64,000 nucleotides of DNA. It comes from Mermis nigrescens. Its lineage: Eukaryota > Nematoda > Enoplea > Mermithida > Mermithidae. How positions within the stretch are numbered: position 1 is the stretch's first letter; each line of letters starts with the position of its first letter. Below, one piece after another: positions 36,890-47,889 of the stretch. The notes under the pieces were generated by a model. That model saw only the letters and a list, made by a program, of their open reading frames with translations. It was not told the DNA's origin and made no database searches. A program made the translations under genes and the position numbers. The stretch spans positions 130,001 through 194,000 of the forward strand of contig JAVLUZ010000763.1 in NCBI GenBank assembly GCA_036768485.1, given 5' to 3'.

Positions 36890-37795
36890 CAGTGACGGAT
36901 GTAGGATTTTCTTGAGAAGGGGGGCGGTACCCTAAATGTTCCGAAAATTGGTCTAAAATCTCCTTCACGCGCGTAATAGCTTTTTTCGGCGTATTAAATC
37001 GTCTAAACCTTCATTTAAATCACTTTGACGCAACATTTTTTCCTAAAATTTTCAAATTCTAGACAATTTTGTGCAAAAAAATCATTAAATTTCTTCGACC
37101 TCAGCGAAAAATTTCTTTGACTTTAGCGAAAATTTTAACAGAAGGATATTCAGAAGCTTGATTTACCTCTCGATTTACTGTATTTTGATGTGGAACGTCA
37201 AAATTTTTTTAAAGTTATGCTTGGAAATGAAAGAAATCTATGCTGAAATAGTTGTTTCCGCTCTTAAAATTGTTTTAAAGCCTATTTCATAAACAAAAAA
37301 TGGCTTCCAGGTTGCCAAGAAAAGTAAATAAAGGACATTAAAAAGTATTAAACTGCGCGAAGCGCCGGAAAAATAAAAAAAAAGAAAGAGAAAATAATAA
37401 AAACTCGAAAAAACGCCTAAAAGCATTGCAAATGTCATGCCCACGTCTTTATCTCGCCAACTATTTTGGCCAATGGGGAAGGTGGCGGCCGTATCCTCCC
37501 ACCACACATGGGCGTGGGGGCTTTAGGGGTATGCATCCCCAGAAGTTGAAATACCCCCCAGAAATCAAATACCCCACTCCCCCAGAATTCAAATTTTGAA
37601 ATTTTTTTGCTTTTTTAGCGATTTTTTGATGCCATTGGATAGTGCTCGATGAGAAACGTCGAAAAATGATGTTTTTTCCGTCATACGACCACTTTTAGGA
37701 CCATTTTTTGACCTTTGAAAATTTTTTCACTCCCCTCCCCAGAATTTTGGTGCTGCCCACCTATGCCCCCACCTCTTTCTTAAATTCGCCCCGGA
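36890..37795 (+). mobile_element. Long family B variant carrying a nested family A element
   Basis: It begins CAGTGACGGATGTAGG and ends in TTAAATTCGCCCCGGA. The duplicated flank GTAAGAGG is perfect (36882-36889 and 37796-37803). The body contains GCGCGAAGCGCC (37356-37367) and 'tggcttccaggttgccaagaaa', as in the other long variants. A family A element interrupts it at 37503-37765. Confidence 0.88.
37503..37765 (-). mobile_element. Family A element nested in family B
   Basis: It begins CACACATGGGCGTGGGGG and ends GCTGCCCACCTATG in reverse orientation. The flanks are C-rich, so a target duplication cannot be called with certainty. Confidence 0.85.
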
Positions 37796-37803
37796 GTAAG
37801 AGG

Positions 37804-38432
37804 ATATTGACTTCTTAATATAAAATCCATCCAATAGCTATTCGTCTAAATTTTGTGCGACTCGGTTTTCTTAAAAAAACTAAATTTTTCCATGTCATTA
37901 TGTTTTTATGATAAATCATTCGTCTTACGCGACGCTTAATAAAATGGTGCCAAATTATGACTTTTCTATTAATTCGCCTGTAATGCTGGATAATGAAGTT
38001 TAATCATAAAAATAAATTTTTAAATAGTACCTGATTCGAATTTTTTAAATGCGTTTAGGTTTTTACTGCCTAAAAGTTAAGGTAAAACGGTGGCTTTTGG
38101 CAACTTTTAAATTTTCGCAGTTTGTCGCCGAATTGTCCTCATTTTGCCTAAAATCGGACGCCGGAAATATGGCGCAAAACGGATTTTCTGCATAAAATTA
38201 CTCATTTTCGATACTATATTCAGCAATCCTTTATTAGCCATTTTTACTCTTCGGCCAATTCTCTACTGCAAACGAAACTCGCTAATATATGTTATCGAGA
38301 TTTATTATTTTTGGCTGTCTGAATCCGAACATTTGTTTCCGTAACTTCTTATTTGCTCGATTTAAAAGTTAATTCATGTGACTTACTTTAAAATGTTTTT
38401 TTAATTTGTTTTTAGGAAAATGAATTTGTTGA
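37804..38432. other. Unassigned AT-rich DNA
   Basis: No gene, repeat end or RNA signature was recognised. A 66-codon open frame at 38144-38344 has no domain. Confidence 0.3.
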
Positions 38433-38920
38433 CATTGGCAGATCTAGGATTTTCCTAAACGGGGGGGGGGGGTGGGGGGCGGTATCCCAACTTTTCCAAA
38501 AACAGTCAAAAATAGGCCCAGAAATTTGCCCTTAACGCGCGAAATGGCATTTTTTCGGAGTTTTACATTGTATGCTTCTACATAAAATCACTTTTGACGC
38601 AATAATTTTTCTGAAAAGTTTCAAAATTTTTGACAATTTTGTAGCGAAAAAATCATTAAATTTCTTTGCCTTAACGAAAATCTGGCGCGAAGCGCCGGAA
38701 AATTTGCTGTAATTGAGGCGGATAGACGTCTAGAAGCATGATTTACAACTTGATTTTCTGTATTAATAACATTTGATGCTGAAACATCGAAAATGGGAAA
38801 TATAAGAAAACTAAAAATGGCCTCCAGGTCGCCAAGAAAGTGAATAAATGTCATTGATAGGTCTCGCCAAATATTTTTGGCCAATGAGGGGGGGCGGCCG
38901 CCCTTGCAAATCAACCCCTG
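38433..38920 (+). mobile_element. Long family B variant with perfect target duplication
   Basis: It begins CATTGGCAGATCTAGG and ends AAATCAACCCCTG. A perfect 8-bp duplication TTTGTTGA flanks it (38425-38432 and 38921-38928). The internal GGCGCGAAGCGCC hairpin is at 38684-38696. Confidence 0.92.
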
Positions 38921-39216
38921 TTTGTTGACGATTTGTCTCTTACTAGAAGAAGATTGTTATCTTCATAAAACTAAATTGGGGTCAGGTTTCTGTGAGAAAT
39001 TCTTTATCTTCCATTTCTGCCTCCTGAACCTATTCAAATTTATTTGCATAGCCAGTGTGGCGCTTGTTACTTTGTTCATCTCTATCGTATCTAGAATTTT
39101 ACTAATTCGCTAGCCATCTACAGCAACGGAAAAGCGGTCCCGACAATCCGTTTTTTATGCACAAAACAGTGTTGTCTTATTTTCTTGTGTCTTCCTTTGT
39201 TTGCAATTATTCTATG

Positions 39217-39406
39217 CAGTGGCGGATCCAGGATTTTCCTGAGGGGGGGGGCGGTACCCCTAAAGGGGGAGCGGAACCCTGACTTGAGGCTGAAAAATTA
39301 GCCGTTTTAACCCAAAAATCGCTCAAAAATCCTTAATTTTGCGCACTATTTTGGGCCAATGGAATGGGGGCAGCCGCCTTCTCCGAACCCCCTAAATCCG
39401 CCCCTG
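39217..39406 (+). mobile_element. Family B element with perfect target duplication
   Basis: Ends CAGTGGCGGATCCAGG and CCTAAATCCGCCCCTG are inverted repeats. A perfect duplication ATTCTATG flanks it (39209-39216 and 39407-39414). This is the cleanest short family B copy in the window. Confidence 0.95.
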
Positions 39407-39897
39407 ATTCTATGGTGGAAGAAATTTTGAGAACCATTTGAAATTCATGCAAAAACGCATATGTCGTCAAAATTTTATTATGTGTCTTTATTAAAGTACA
39501 TGAAATCGTCGTTGCACTGGATTTCTACGGGAAACGTAGAATCAATTGAAGGATGCCTAAGGTTTAATAAAATCTTTCTCAGTGTTTCTTATTCCTTTTT
39601 AATGCATGTTTGAAGCAAAGTCAAAAGCATCAAAGAAATACATGCGAAGCGCCAAATTTTATCAGAATTTCCGCAAAATGCCTTAAAAGTGTTTTGAGAA
39701 GATTTATGACGCAAGAGCAATGCGTTTATGTTGCCAAGATATTCGATTCGCAGATTAGTATAGCCTTCATAGTACCACATATAGGCGTGGAGGTTTGACT
39801 CAAAAGTTAAAATTTTTAGTGTTTTTTAACGATTTTCTCGTGTCAGATCCCCAGATTTGAGTACTGCGATTCCTTGTGAATGTTAAATAGTGAGTAC

Positions 39898-40150
39898 CAC
39901 ACGTGGGCGTGGGGGTAGTACGGAGGGTATACCCCAACCCCCCTCCTCAGAAGGCCGAATACCCCGTCCCCCAGAAACCAAGATTTTTCATATTTTTCAT
40001 TCTTTTCGTAATTTTTTGATGCAGATGGATAGTGCTCGATGGAAAACGTTGAAAAATGGTATTTTGTTCGCCGTACCACCATTTTTAAGACCATTTTTGA
40101 CCTTTAAAAAATCTTGCAAAGCCCCCTTCCCCCTCAGACTTTTGGTCCTG
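39898..40150 (-). mobile_element. Family A element
   Basis: It begins CACACGTGGGCGTGGGGG. The body includes 'agatggatagtgctcgatgg' and 'gccgtaccaccatttttaag'. The right end is decayed after CAGACTTTTGGTCCTGC. Confidence 0.75.
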
Positions 40151-40576
40151 CGAGTTCTATCGGGTGAGGCGCCACAAAAGTTTGGAGCGCTATGTCACTG
40201 TTCAGCTATTGGGGTCTGGGAGCAGTGGTGAATTTACGGAAAAGGCCTTCTTCCAATTGCCCAAAATACTTGGCGAGAGAGAGAATGGATATTATGACTT
40301 TGCAATTTTTTGTCCATAGATAATCGTGATTTCTCATATTTTTTCGTGATATGTATATATTTTATAATATTGTTTATAATGTATAGAAATACCGAAATAA
40401 TTCAAGTTTCTAAACGTCTTTCTTTGTAAGTCTCACCAATTTTCCATCTGAAGCTTCGAGAAATTACGTAAAACGGTGAAAAAGCGCTATTTTGCGTAGT
40501 GAAGAAGTGAGTTTTCGGTCCTATATCTTTGACCGTTTCAGAGAAATGTGAGGTACCATGCAATCACCATGTCACC

Positions 40577-40845
40577 TGTGGGCGTGGGGGGTTTAGTGTG
40601 TATGCACCCCCAAGAGACTGCGTAATCCCCCGCGAGAAATCAAAATTACTCCCCCCCAGAATTCAATTTTGATTTTTTTATGTTTTTTAGCGATTTATTT
40701 GATGCCACTGTAGATGGTGCTCTGATGAGAAACGCCGAAAAATGGTGTTTTTTTCGCCCTACGACCAGCTCTTGAGATCCATTTTTTGATAGTCGGAAAA
40801 TTCTCTCACCCCCCCCTTCCCCGGAATTTCGAGGCTAACCTACGA
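40577..40845 (-). mobile_element. Family A element, diverged
   Basis: It begins CACCTGTGGGCGTGGGGG and retains 'gatggtgctctgatgagaaacg' and a C-run, ending CCGGAATTTCGAGGCTAACC. It lies a few hundred bases 5' of the SOSS-B exon. Confidence 0.7.
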
Positions 40846-41097
40846 TCCTCACCCCTTACAAAAATTCTAGATTTTCCACTGATTGGAAGCAAATCAACTC
40901 CTCGATCAGATCATTTTTTAAATCAGGTCTTAAGAGTTTGTTTTGTAAGCGTTGAAAAATAGTTTTTTGCTCTTGCCATTACTTTTTTGATCAGCTGGTA
41001 ATATTTTAAAGTCGATCTAGACCCCCAAATTTTGGCCCTCCTCGCTTACGCTTAAGTGTCCATCTTAGAAGTAAGTGTTAGCCGAACTTGTCTTCAG

Positions 41098-42711
41098 CTC
41101 CAGCTCGCAAGACGAAAGACGGGCACGATGTGCGTAACGTGAGGGTGGCCGATCGGAGTGGGTCTGTGCTGGTGTCGGTGTGGGATGAGGTGGGGGCCTG
41201 CTTGCAGCCTGGCGACATCTGTCGTCTGCTCAACGGCTACGTCGCCGTTCACAAGAACTGCCTCATGCTTAACGTGGGGCGGATGGGCGAGATGCAGAAA
41301 GTGGGCGAGTACGTACGACTCTCGTTGTGATATCTTCTTTCTATAATTCTTTGCTTTAAAGCGAGCGGTAGAAGAAATCATGGCTTTTAATTTTCTAATG
41401 TTTTTCCTTGTTTTCTCCATCTCTTAGCGCTTCATGTTTAAATAGGCTCGTTTTTGAACCTGAAAGAACATTGTTTAAGTCGAAATATTTATTGACATTA
41501 TGACCGCGTGATATCTGCGATCCAACACCTGGGTAAGGTGGGGGATGGGTTTGGGGGGTATGCACCCCCGAGAAATTGAAACACCCTCATCCTCCAGAAA
41601 CCAAAACATCCCTCGAAATTCAATTTTTAAAATTTGTTTTGTTTTTTTCGCAATTTTTTGATGTTAATGGAGTAGTGCTCGATGAGGAACGTTGAAAAAT
41701 GGTGTGTTTTCTCCATACCACCATTTTTAAGGCTATTTTTTCGACCCTTGAAAAATATTGCGTCCCCCAGAATTTTGGTGCTGCCCATCTATGCTGCGAT
41801 CCCCCAGAATCGTCGGTTTTTCTAAAAATCGTAGAAAATGTGCATTTTTGAGCGTTTTTGATCATCCTTTGGCTCCAAGATATCAAATGTCCGGCGCCTC
41901 GAGACATTTACTCCCGTATCAGCGTGGGAACGGTCTAGAGGGGTTGCTGCCCCCCCCCCTCGAGACTTCTGAGCGGACTCTTCTCCAAAAATAGAATGTC
42001 CCCCAAGATTGAATTTTTGATGCTATTTTTGTCGAGCATCGCCTCGTCGGCCCATCCATTATTCGAATGCTGCCCACCTATGTATGCAAATCATTTTTAA
42101 ATCGGTTTTAGCCCAACTTTTAAAAAATTTTTTCGGGTCTAACCCCCAAAATTTTTATGCCGTATTGTGTGTGTTGAATGATATTATTTTTATTAATTTA
42201 CTATAACTGCTAGTCAATTTATAGTGTAAAGTAGGCTCTAGTTTAACGTGGTTTAAACGGTGGCGTATTAAGCAAATTAAAGTCTATCATCCTCGACGGT
42301 CTTTCATTGTAAATTAGTGTTTAGGCGGCTAATTTACACGTATTTACTCAAAACTGAAGGAGTCGCTTTACACACCATTGTTTAAACTTCTCTCCGTTAT
42401 CCCCATTTACTCGCTATGTTCGTCTAATCGCCTAATCATATCTTTTTATCGTTTCTTTACTACTTTTTGCATGACTTATGTTTCTACGGAAATAAACATT
42501 ACATTACTTTAATTGAATTGTTTACACTGTCAATTGCAGGTTTTGCATGCTTTTCTCCGAAACGCCATTTATGAGTGCGCCGAATATTGAGTATGCGAAA
42601 AGCGCTGATCAGCAGAAACAACCGGCGCAGCTGGAATCGATTTTGGCTGACGGTGGCGCTTCTGACCCCTCGGACAATAATAAATCTCACCTCGGTTCGA
42701 GAAGCTCGTAG
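41098..42711 (+). CDS. SOSS complex subunit B / NABP-type ssDNA-binding protein, last two exons
   Basis: The family (human NABP1/NABP2, hSSB1/2) binds single-stranded DNA through one OB fold and works in the SOSS complex in double-strand-break signalling. The first exon seen is 41098-41308, encoding KTKDGHDVRNVRVADRSGSV, SVWDEVG, LQPGDICRLLNGYVAV and GRMGEMQKVG. It follows a TTGTCTTCAG acceptor; a second AG six bases on is also possible. Exon end GA plus GTACGT donor joins the acceptor AATTGCAG and exon 42540-42711. This completes the family signature E-FCMLFSETP…APNIEY, then a short Ser/Asn-rich tail SHLGSRSS and stop 42709-42711. The phase-2 junction reconstructs the conserved GEFCM text exactly. 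The tail is shorter than in vertebrates. The first exon (DIKPGLKNLN region) was not found upstream. The intron holds a family A element. Confidence 0.92.
41309..42539 (+). other. Intron of the SOSS-B gene with transposon load
   Basis: It has GTACGT and TTGCAG borders. It contains a reverse family A element (about 41535-41797, with 'gtagtgctcgatgaggaacg' and CAGAATTTTGGTGCTGCCC). A second decayed G/C-run repeat follows to about 42075 and ends CTGCCCACCTATG, so this may be another nested pair. Confidence 0.75.
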
Positions 42712-42835
42712 ATTTTCGGCCGCCTAATCTCTTTCGTTAATTTGCTGTTTTCCGCCGCGATTCTGCGCTAAATGCAACCGCGTCTCGTCTTGTTTACACC
42801 CGAAATTGTTAAGTATTATGTACGTACGCTTTATA

Positions 42836-42841
42836 AATAAA
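42836..42841 (+). promoter_or_regulatory. Polyadenylation signal of the SOSS-B gene
   Basis: AATAAA lies 125 bases after the stop codon, in TTATAAATAAAATCGCG. The 3' UTR would therefore be short and would end before the transposon cluster at 42951. Confidence 0.6.
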
Positions 42842-43018
42842 ATCGCGTAAAGTTTACTTGGTGTAAAACATGACAGCTTTGACTGTCGTTCCGACTAAAC
42901 TATTGCGGGATGCGCTGAAGCTGCCAAAAGAATGCGTGGGCGGGTCCTAGCATAGGTGGGCGGCACCAAAGTTCTGAAGGGTGCAAGATTTTTTTCAAAC
43001 ATCAAAAATGGCCTTATG

Positions 43019-43277
43019 CACACTACCGTGAGGGAGGGTGGGTTTGAGGGAAAGTATGCACCCCCCCCCCCCCGAGAAACTAAAATAGCACTCCCCCGGA
43101 ATTCGATTTTTGAAATTTTTCCGTTTTTCTCGCAATTTTTTGATGCCAATGGATAGTGCTTGATGAGAAACGTCTAAAAATGGTGTTTTTAACGCCATAC
43201 TCACAATTTTTAAGGCCATTTTTGACCTTTGAAAAATCTTGCACCTCCCCCCAGAATTTTCTTGCTGCCCACGTATG
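43019..43277 (-). mobile_element. Nested family A element 1
   Basis: It begins CACACTACCGTGAGGG and ends TTGCTGCCCACGTATG. It splits the outer element between its 'aaaatggcc' and 'gtggtatggcg' landmarks. Confidence 0.85.
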
Positions 43278-43423
43278 GTGGTATGGCGAACGAACACCAT
43301 TTTTTCAACGTTTCTCATCGAGCACAATCCATTGGCATCGAAAAATTGAGAAAGAAACAGCAACCAGCTTCAAAAAATTGAATTTGGGCGGGAGGTATTT
43401 TGTTTTCTCGGGGGGTTGCATAC

Positions 43424-43631
43424 CATAACTGGGCCTGGGAGGAAGGTACGCACCCCCTCCCCCACCAAGAAACCAAAATACCCCCCAGAAATCAAAATAA
43501 CCCCCAGAATTCAATTTTTGAAATTTTTTTCGCCATTTGTATTTTTTCGCCATACCACCATTTTTAAGTGCCAGTTTTTTGACCTTTGGAAAAATCTTGC
43601 ACCCCCCAGAACTTTGGTGCCGCCCACTATG
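43424..43631 (-). mobile_element. Nested family A element 2
   Basis: It begins CATAACTGGGCCTGGG and ends GTGCCGCCCACTATG. The flanks TTGCATAC (43416-43423) and GTGCATAC (43632-43639) match at seven of eight positions. Confidence 0.85.
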
Positions 43632-43809
43632 GTGCATACCCCCAACCCCCACGCCCAGGTGTGGTCCTAAGCTATGAGTGTTTTAGGTCCAACCAAACGT
43701 TTCCATGGGTCAAAAAGTACCGAAAAGTCGGTGCTACTACACGGAGACGCACGAATGTTTATTTGACCTTTAAATTTCAAAGAAAAAAGTTTAGAAGTTG
43801 ATTTTCTAG

Positions 43810-43935
43810 ATCTGCACCATAGGTGGGCGACACCGAAATTCTGGGGGAGTGAAAGATGTTTCAAATGTGAAAAATAGTCTCAAAATGGTGGTATAGCGAA
43901 AAAGCCGTTTTTCATCGTTTCTCATCGAGCACTTT
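43810..43935 (+). mobile_element. Family A element, truncated
   Basis: It begins CATAGGTGGGCGACACC and stops after 'cgtttctcatcgagcac'. The second half is missing and is replaced by unrelated DNA. Confidence 0.75.
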
Positions 43936-44170
43936 TGGGTTGTTAGTAGCGTAACGATATCAAAACAAACAATATCGTTAACGTGCTTTTAACCCGTCGT
44001 TTATGGGACGATATTTTTTTCGAGATTCGTCATCGTTAACGGAAATGATATTAGTTTTGGGATATAATTTTGTGAAAGCGTTAGTTCTTCTGTTTGATCC
44101 TATTGGACTGTACTGTACGAGTTTCCTGATGAGGCTGCTGGCGGAGTGAGAGACGGTATAACAGACAGCA

Positions 44171-44617
44171 GAGCACGTGTGGGGTATGTACCAGACCTGG
44201 GTGTGGGGGGTATGCACCCCAGCCCCGAGAAACCAACTAACCCCCCCAGAAATCAAAATACCACCCCCAGAATTCAATTTTTTAAATTTTTTTGTTTTTT
44301 TCGCAATTTTTTAGATGCCAATGGATAGTGCTCGATGGTGTTTTTTTTTCGCCATACCATTATTTTTAAGCGCCATTTTTTGACTTTTGAAAAATCTGGC
44401 ACTCCTCCCAGAATTTTGGTGTTGCCCACGTATGGTATGCACCCCCTTTCCTAAGAAGGCCGAATACCCCCATATTCAATTTTTAAAATTTGTTTTTTCG
44501 CAATTTTCGACAATGAGATGTCTGACAATGCTAATAATGTCTCGATGAGCAACGTTGTAAGACAATTTTCGACCATATCACCATTGCATCCCCCAGAATT
44601 TTTGAGGCTGCCCACTA
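44171..44617 (-). mobile_element. Two family A elements, one nested in the other
   Basis: An outer copy starts near CACGTGTGGGG (about 44174). It is interrupted by an inner copy (about 44191-44435, beginning CAGACCTGGGTGTGGGG and ending GTTGCCCACGTATG). It then resumes at 'gtatgcaccccct' and ends GAGGCTGCCCACTA. The inner flanks GTATGTAC and GTATGCAC match at seven of eight positions. Confidence 0.75.
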
Positions 44618-44850
44618 AAGGTACCAACTGTCTTTAGCTTAATGGAAGAAGTAATGATTGTATTTTAGATGGTTTGGATACCGATCCTCAGGGAATTTGA
44701 TTTACAGGATGAAATTTTTTTTGTGAAACCATTTCGAATCTAATGTAAAATCTGTTCATTCCTCATTATTGATATTCGAATATAGCGGTATATTCCAGGT
44801 GATTTTTATCCATTATTATTATTTCCACTTTAAATTAAAACTGAATAAAG

Positions 44851-45481
44851 CAGTGGCGGCGGATCTAGGATTTTCCTGAGGGGGCGGTATCCCAACTTTA
44901 CTAACAACAGTCAAAAATAGGTTCAAAAATTTGCCCTTAAGGCGCGAAATAGCGTTTTTTTCGGCATTTTACATTGTTTACTTTTACATAAAATCACATG
45001 TGACGCAACATTTCTTCTAAAAGTTTTAAAATTCTAGACTGGTTTGTGCGAAAAAATCAATAAATTTCTTCGAATTTAACAAAAAATCTGGCGCGAAGAG
45101 CCCGAAAGTTTGTGAAATTGAGGCAGATGGACGTATAGAAGCATGATTTACTGCTTGATTTCCTGTATTTATAGCATTTGATGCGAAACATCGAAATTTT
45201 TAATTGAAAATAGAAGAAAACTATGCAAATAGCTGTTCTGCTGTTAAAATTGTTTTGAAACCTACATGAACAGAAAATGGCTTCCAGGTCGCCAAGAAAG
45301 TAAATAAATGTCATGAATAGGTATCATCTCGGCGCGAAAGCGCCGGTAAAGTTTGAGAAATTATGGACACTGACGGGCCAAAAATCATGGAAAATCACAT
45401 ATCCATTCTTTATCTCGCCTAATAAATTTGGCCACTGAGTGGGGCGGCCGCCCCTTCCGCCTCCCCCGTAACCGTCCCCGG
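44851..45481 (+). mobile_element. Long family B variant with perfect target duplication
   Basis: It begins CAGTGGCGGCGGATCTAGG. A perfect GAATAAAG duplication flanks it (44843-44850 and 45482-45489). It contains two 'tctggcgcgaag/ctcggcgcgaaagcgcc' hairpin sites and 'tggcttccaggtcgccaagaaag', linking it to the copies at 36890 and 38433. Confidence 0.92.
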
Positions 45482-45489
45482 GAATAAAG

Positions 45490-45880
45490 TAAGAACACAT
45501 CTATAGGTCCAAAAATAGGTACAGTATGTAGGCCCAAAACTTAGCCCCTAACGTGCGAAGCGTTTTTCGGCATTTTCCGATGTCTACTTTTATTTTAAAT
45601 AGCTTTTGCCGCAACAGTTTTGAAAACTAAATTTTTCAACAATTTTGCTTAAAAAATCATAAAATTTCTTGGAATTTAGAAAAATCTGGCGCGAAGCGCC
45701 TGAAACTCTGCGAAATGAAAGCTAAAGAACCCGTAGAAGCTTGAATTACTGCTCGATCTCCTGGATTTTCGACGGATATGGTCAAAAATTTTAAATAAGT
45801 TACATACGCTCGAAATTAGGTGAAAACTAGGCTAAAAGTCTCTTTCTGCTCTAGAAATCGTATAGTGCGTAAGTAAGTGT
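45490..45880. repeat. Partial long family B-like sequence
   Basis: It repeats the interior of the preceding element ('ggcccaaaacttagcccctaacg…tttttcggcattt', 'atctggcgcgaagcgcc' at about 45685-45700) without recognisable ends. It may be a fragment of an older copy. Confidence 0.5.
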
Positions 45881-45913
45881 ACACTTCAGTGCCGCAATTG
45901 ATTTGCAAATTCT

Positions 45914-46103
45914 CAGGGGTGGCAATTTCAACCCAGAAATACTATCATTTGTTTTTCACGTAAAACGTTCTAGATGCTACTTTTTTATCGTTTTACTGTT
46001 GATATCGTACTGTCTATTTTTAGCGCGCAGAGATTCGTATTTATCATTTTGTTTTGGGGTGACAAATTCACTCCACTCCAGATCCTAAATTGCCACCCCT
46101 TTG
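45914..46103. mobile_element. Short hAT-like element, separate family
   Basis: The ends CAGGGGTGGCAATTT and AAATTGCCACCCCTTTG are inverted repeats. The flanks CAAATTCT (45906-45913) and CAAATACT (46104-46111) match at seven of eight positions. Confidence 0.75.
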
Positions 46104-46111
46104 CAAATACT

Positions 46112-46930
46112 CGACATTAATTCGTAAAAGGCTCTACCGAATTAAATTTCATCATTTTCAAATATGTTGTCTGCTTCTTCGCTGAATTCGAAAATGTAAA
46201 ACGTTCAGCACAAAATCCAGATTTCGTCGAAATAATGACCTTAAAGTTTGAAAAATTTCCAAATTCCGCTTACTCAGATGACTTAAACCGTTTGTCAAGT
46301 AATTTTACAACCATTTTGCAGATTTTTATCAAATTTTTTCAATTGATAGAGCGACTCATAGGCCACAAAAGCATGCATAAATACATTACAAACACTTTAT
46401 ATTTGTGCTTCATCTACATCAGTAATGGATCTAATGCATTTATAATGTTACATAGAGCATGAATTCCGCTAAATTCCGTTTTTTAAATATGCACTGCTTC
46501 TTGAGCCTTAGTATCCTAAGTGTAGAGAAATGGGAATTAAAAAACATGTTTTTGCTGGTCTATTTACTGCCCTCTTCTCTGAGTATAAATTTCAGGTTTC
46601 AAAAGCTTCTAAGTAGACGTTGCCCGTTTTCATATGGAAATCAATTCTGAGTTAGTTAGTAGGGGCTTAAAGGTTACACTGTTCGCTGGTCAAAAATTAA
46701 TTTTTACCTGCTTTTTTAGTTTACTTGCTTCTTAGGTTATGAATCGGGACGTGCAAGGTATTCTTAAAATGATGGATTCCTACGGATTACACATCGCTTT
46801 TGGACGCGTTTCTTCAAACTCTACTTGTAGATTAGGTATGGAGGCGTAAAGTTTAAACTCCTGGATAAAAAACATGTTTTTTGACCGTTTTCTGTCTGCT
46901 AGCTTCTTTGGTTATGAATCGAGTCGTGCT
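46112..46930. other. Unassigned AT-rich DNA
   Basis: Open frames at 46235-46462 and 46459-46650 show no recognised domain or splice context. No repeat end was seen. Confidence 0.3.
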
Positions 46931-47450
46931 CACACATGGGCGTGGTTGGGAAGGGGGTATGCACCCCCAGAAGTTAAAATACCCCCCCCCAGAAATCGAA
47001 ATACCCCCCCCAGAAAATATTTTTTGCTTTTTTAGCAATTTTTGATGCCATTGATAGTGCTCGATGAGAAACGTCGAAAAATGGTGTTATTTTCGCCATA
47101 CGACCACACCTGGGCGAGGGGGGTTGGGGGTATGCACCCCCCAGAAAACCAAAATACCCCCCCCCAGGAATCAAAATACCTCCCCCAGAATTCAATTTTT
47201 GAAATTTTTTTTCGTTTTTTTCGCAATTTTTTGATGCCAATGGATAGTGCTTAATGAGAAACGTCGAAAAATGGTGTTTTTATCGCCATACCACCATTTT
47301 TAAGGCCATTTTTCAACCTTCAAAAAATCTTGCACCCCCCCCCCAGAATTTTCTGTGCTGCCCACGTATGCATACGACCACTTTTAAGACCATTTTTTGA
47401 CCTTTAAAAATTTTTTCACCCTCCCAGAATTTTGGTGCTGCCCACCTATG
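46931..47450 (-). mobile_element. Family A element with a nested family A element, both with perfect duplications
   Basis: The outer copy begins CACACATGGGCGTGG and ends GCTGCCCACCTATG. It is flanked by GTCGTGCT (46923-46930 and 47451-47458). The inner copy, 47105-47370, begins CACACCTGGGCG and ends GCCCACGTATG. It is flanked by CATACGAC (47097-47104 and 47371-47378). Both duplications are exact. Confidence 0.95.
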
Positions 47451-47889
47451 GTCGTGCTGCGTCAATGAATAACGAACGCACTTGGTCGCTTTTCTTTACA
47501 CTCAATACGAGTTTGTTCAGGCGGTGTGAAGTGCTGACTATGGGGTGAAGAAAATAGTAGGTATTTTTTGGTCAACTTCACAGAATATGAATGAGTTCGG
47601 TTACGATCCTAATAAATACTGCGGTTGTTGTGCTTAGGTGTTAAATATGTGCATGCAGTGTTCTATACTCAGCTTATAAGCGCATAAGCTTATAATTTGA
47701 TTGCATAGGTAACTTAAGGACAGAAAGCTTAACAAGCCATCAGGTCATTGCAGGCGTGTAGCCAGTATTTTATTTTAGGGCGTTGAAAGCCAAGTGAATT
47801 TTTAAAGTGCACAATTTTGAAATTGTGACATAAGAACGCAGTGTACTTTTTAATGGTCAATCGGAGGCATCATTTTCTGTGCTGGAGAT

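Larger units (their letters stand above)
42951..43663 (+). mobile_element. Family A outer element holding two nested family A copies
   Basis: The outer copy begins CATAGGTGGGCGGCACC and resumes at 43278 ('gtggtatggcgaacgaacacc') and again at 43632, ending CGCCCAGGTGTG. The flanks GGTCCTAG and GTCCTAAG are similar but carry an indel. The two insertions are in reverse orientation (43019-43277 and 43424-43631). Confidence 0.85.
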
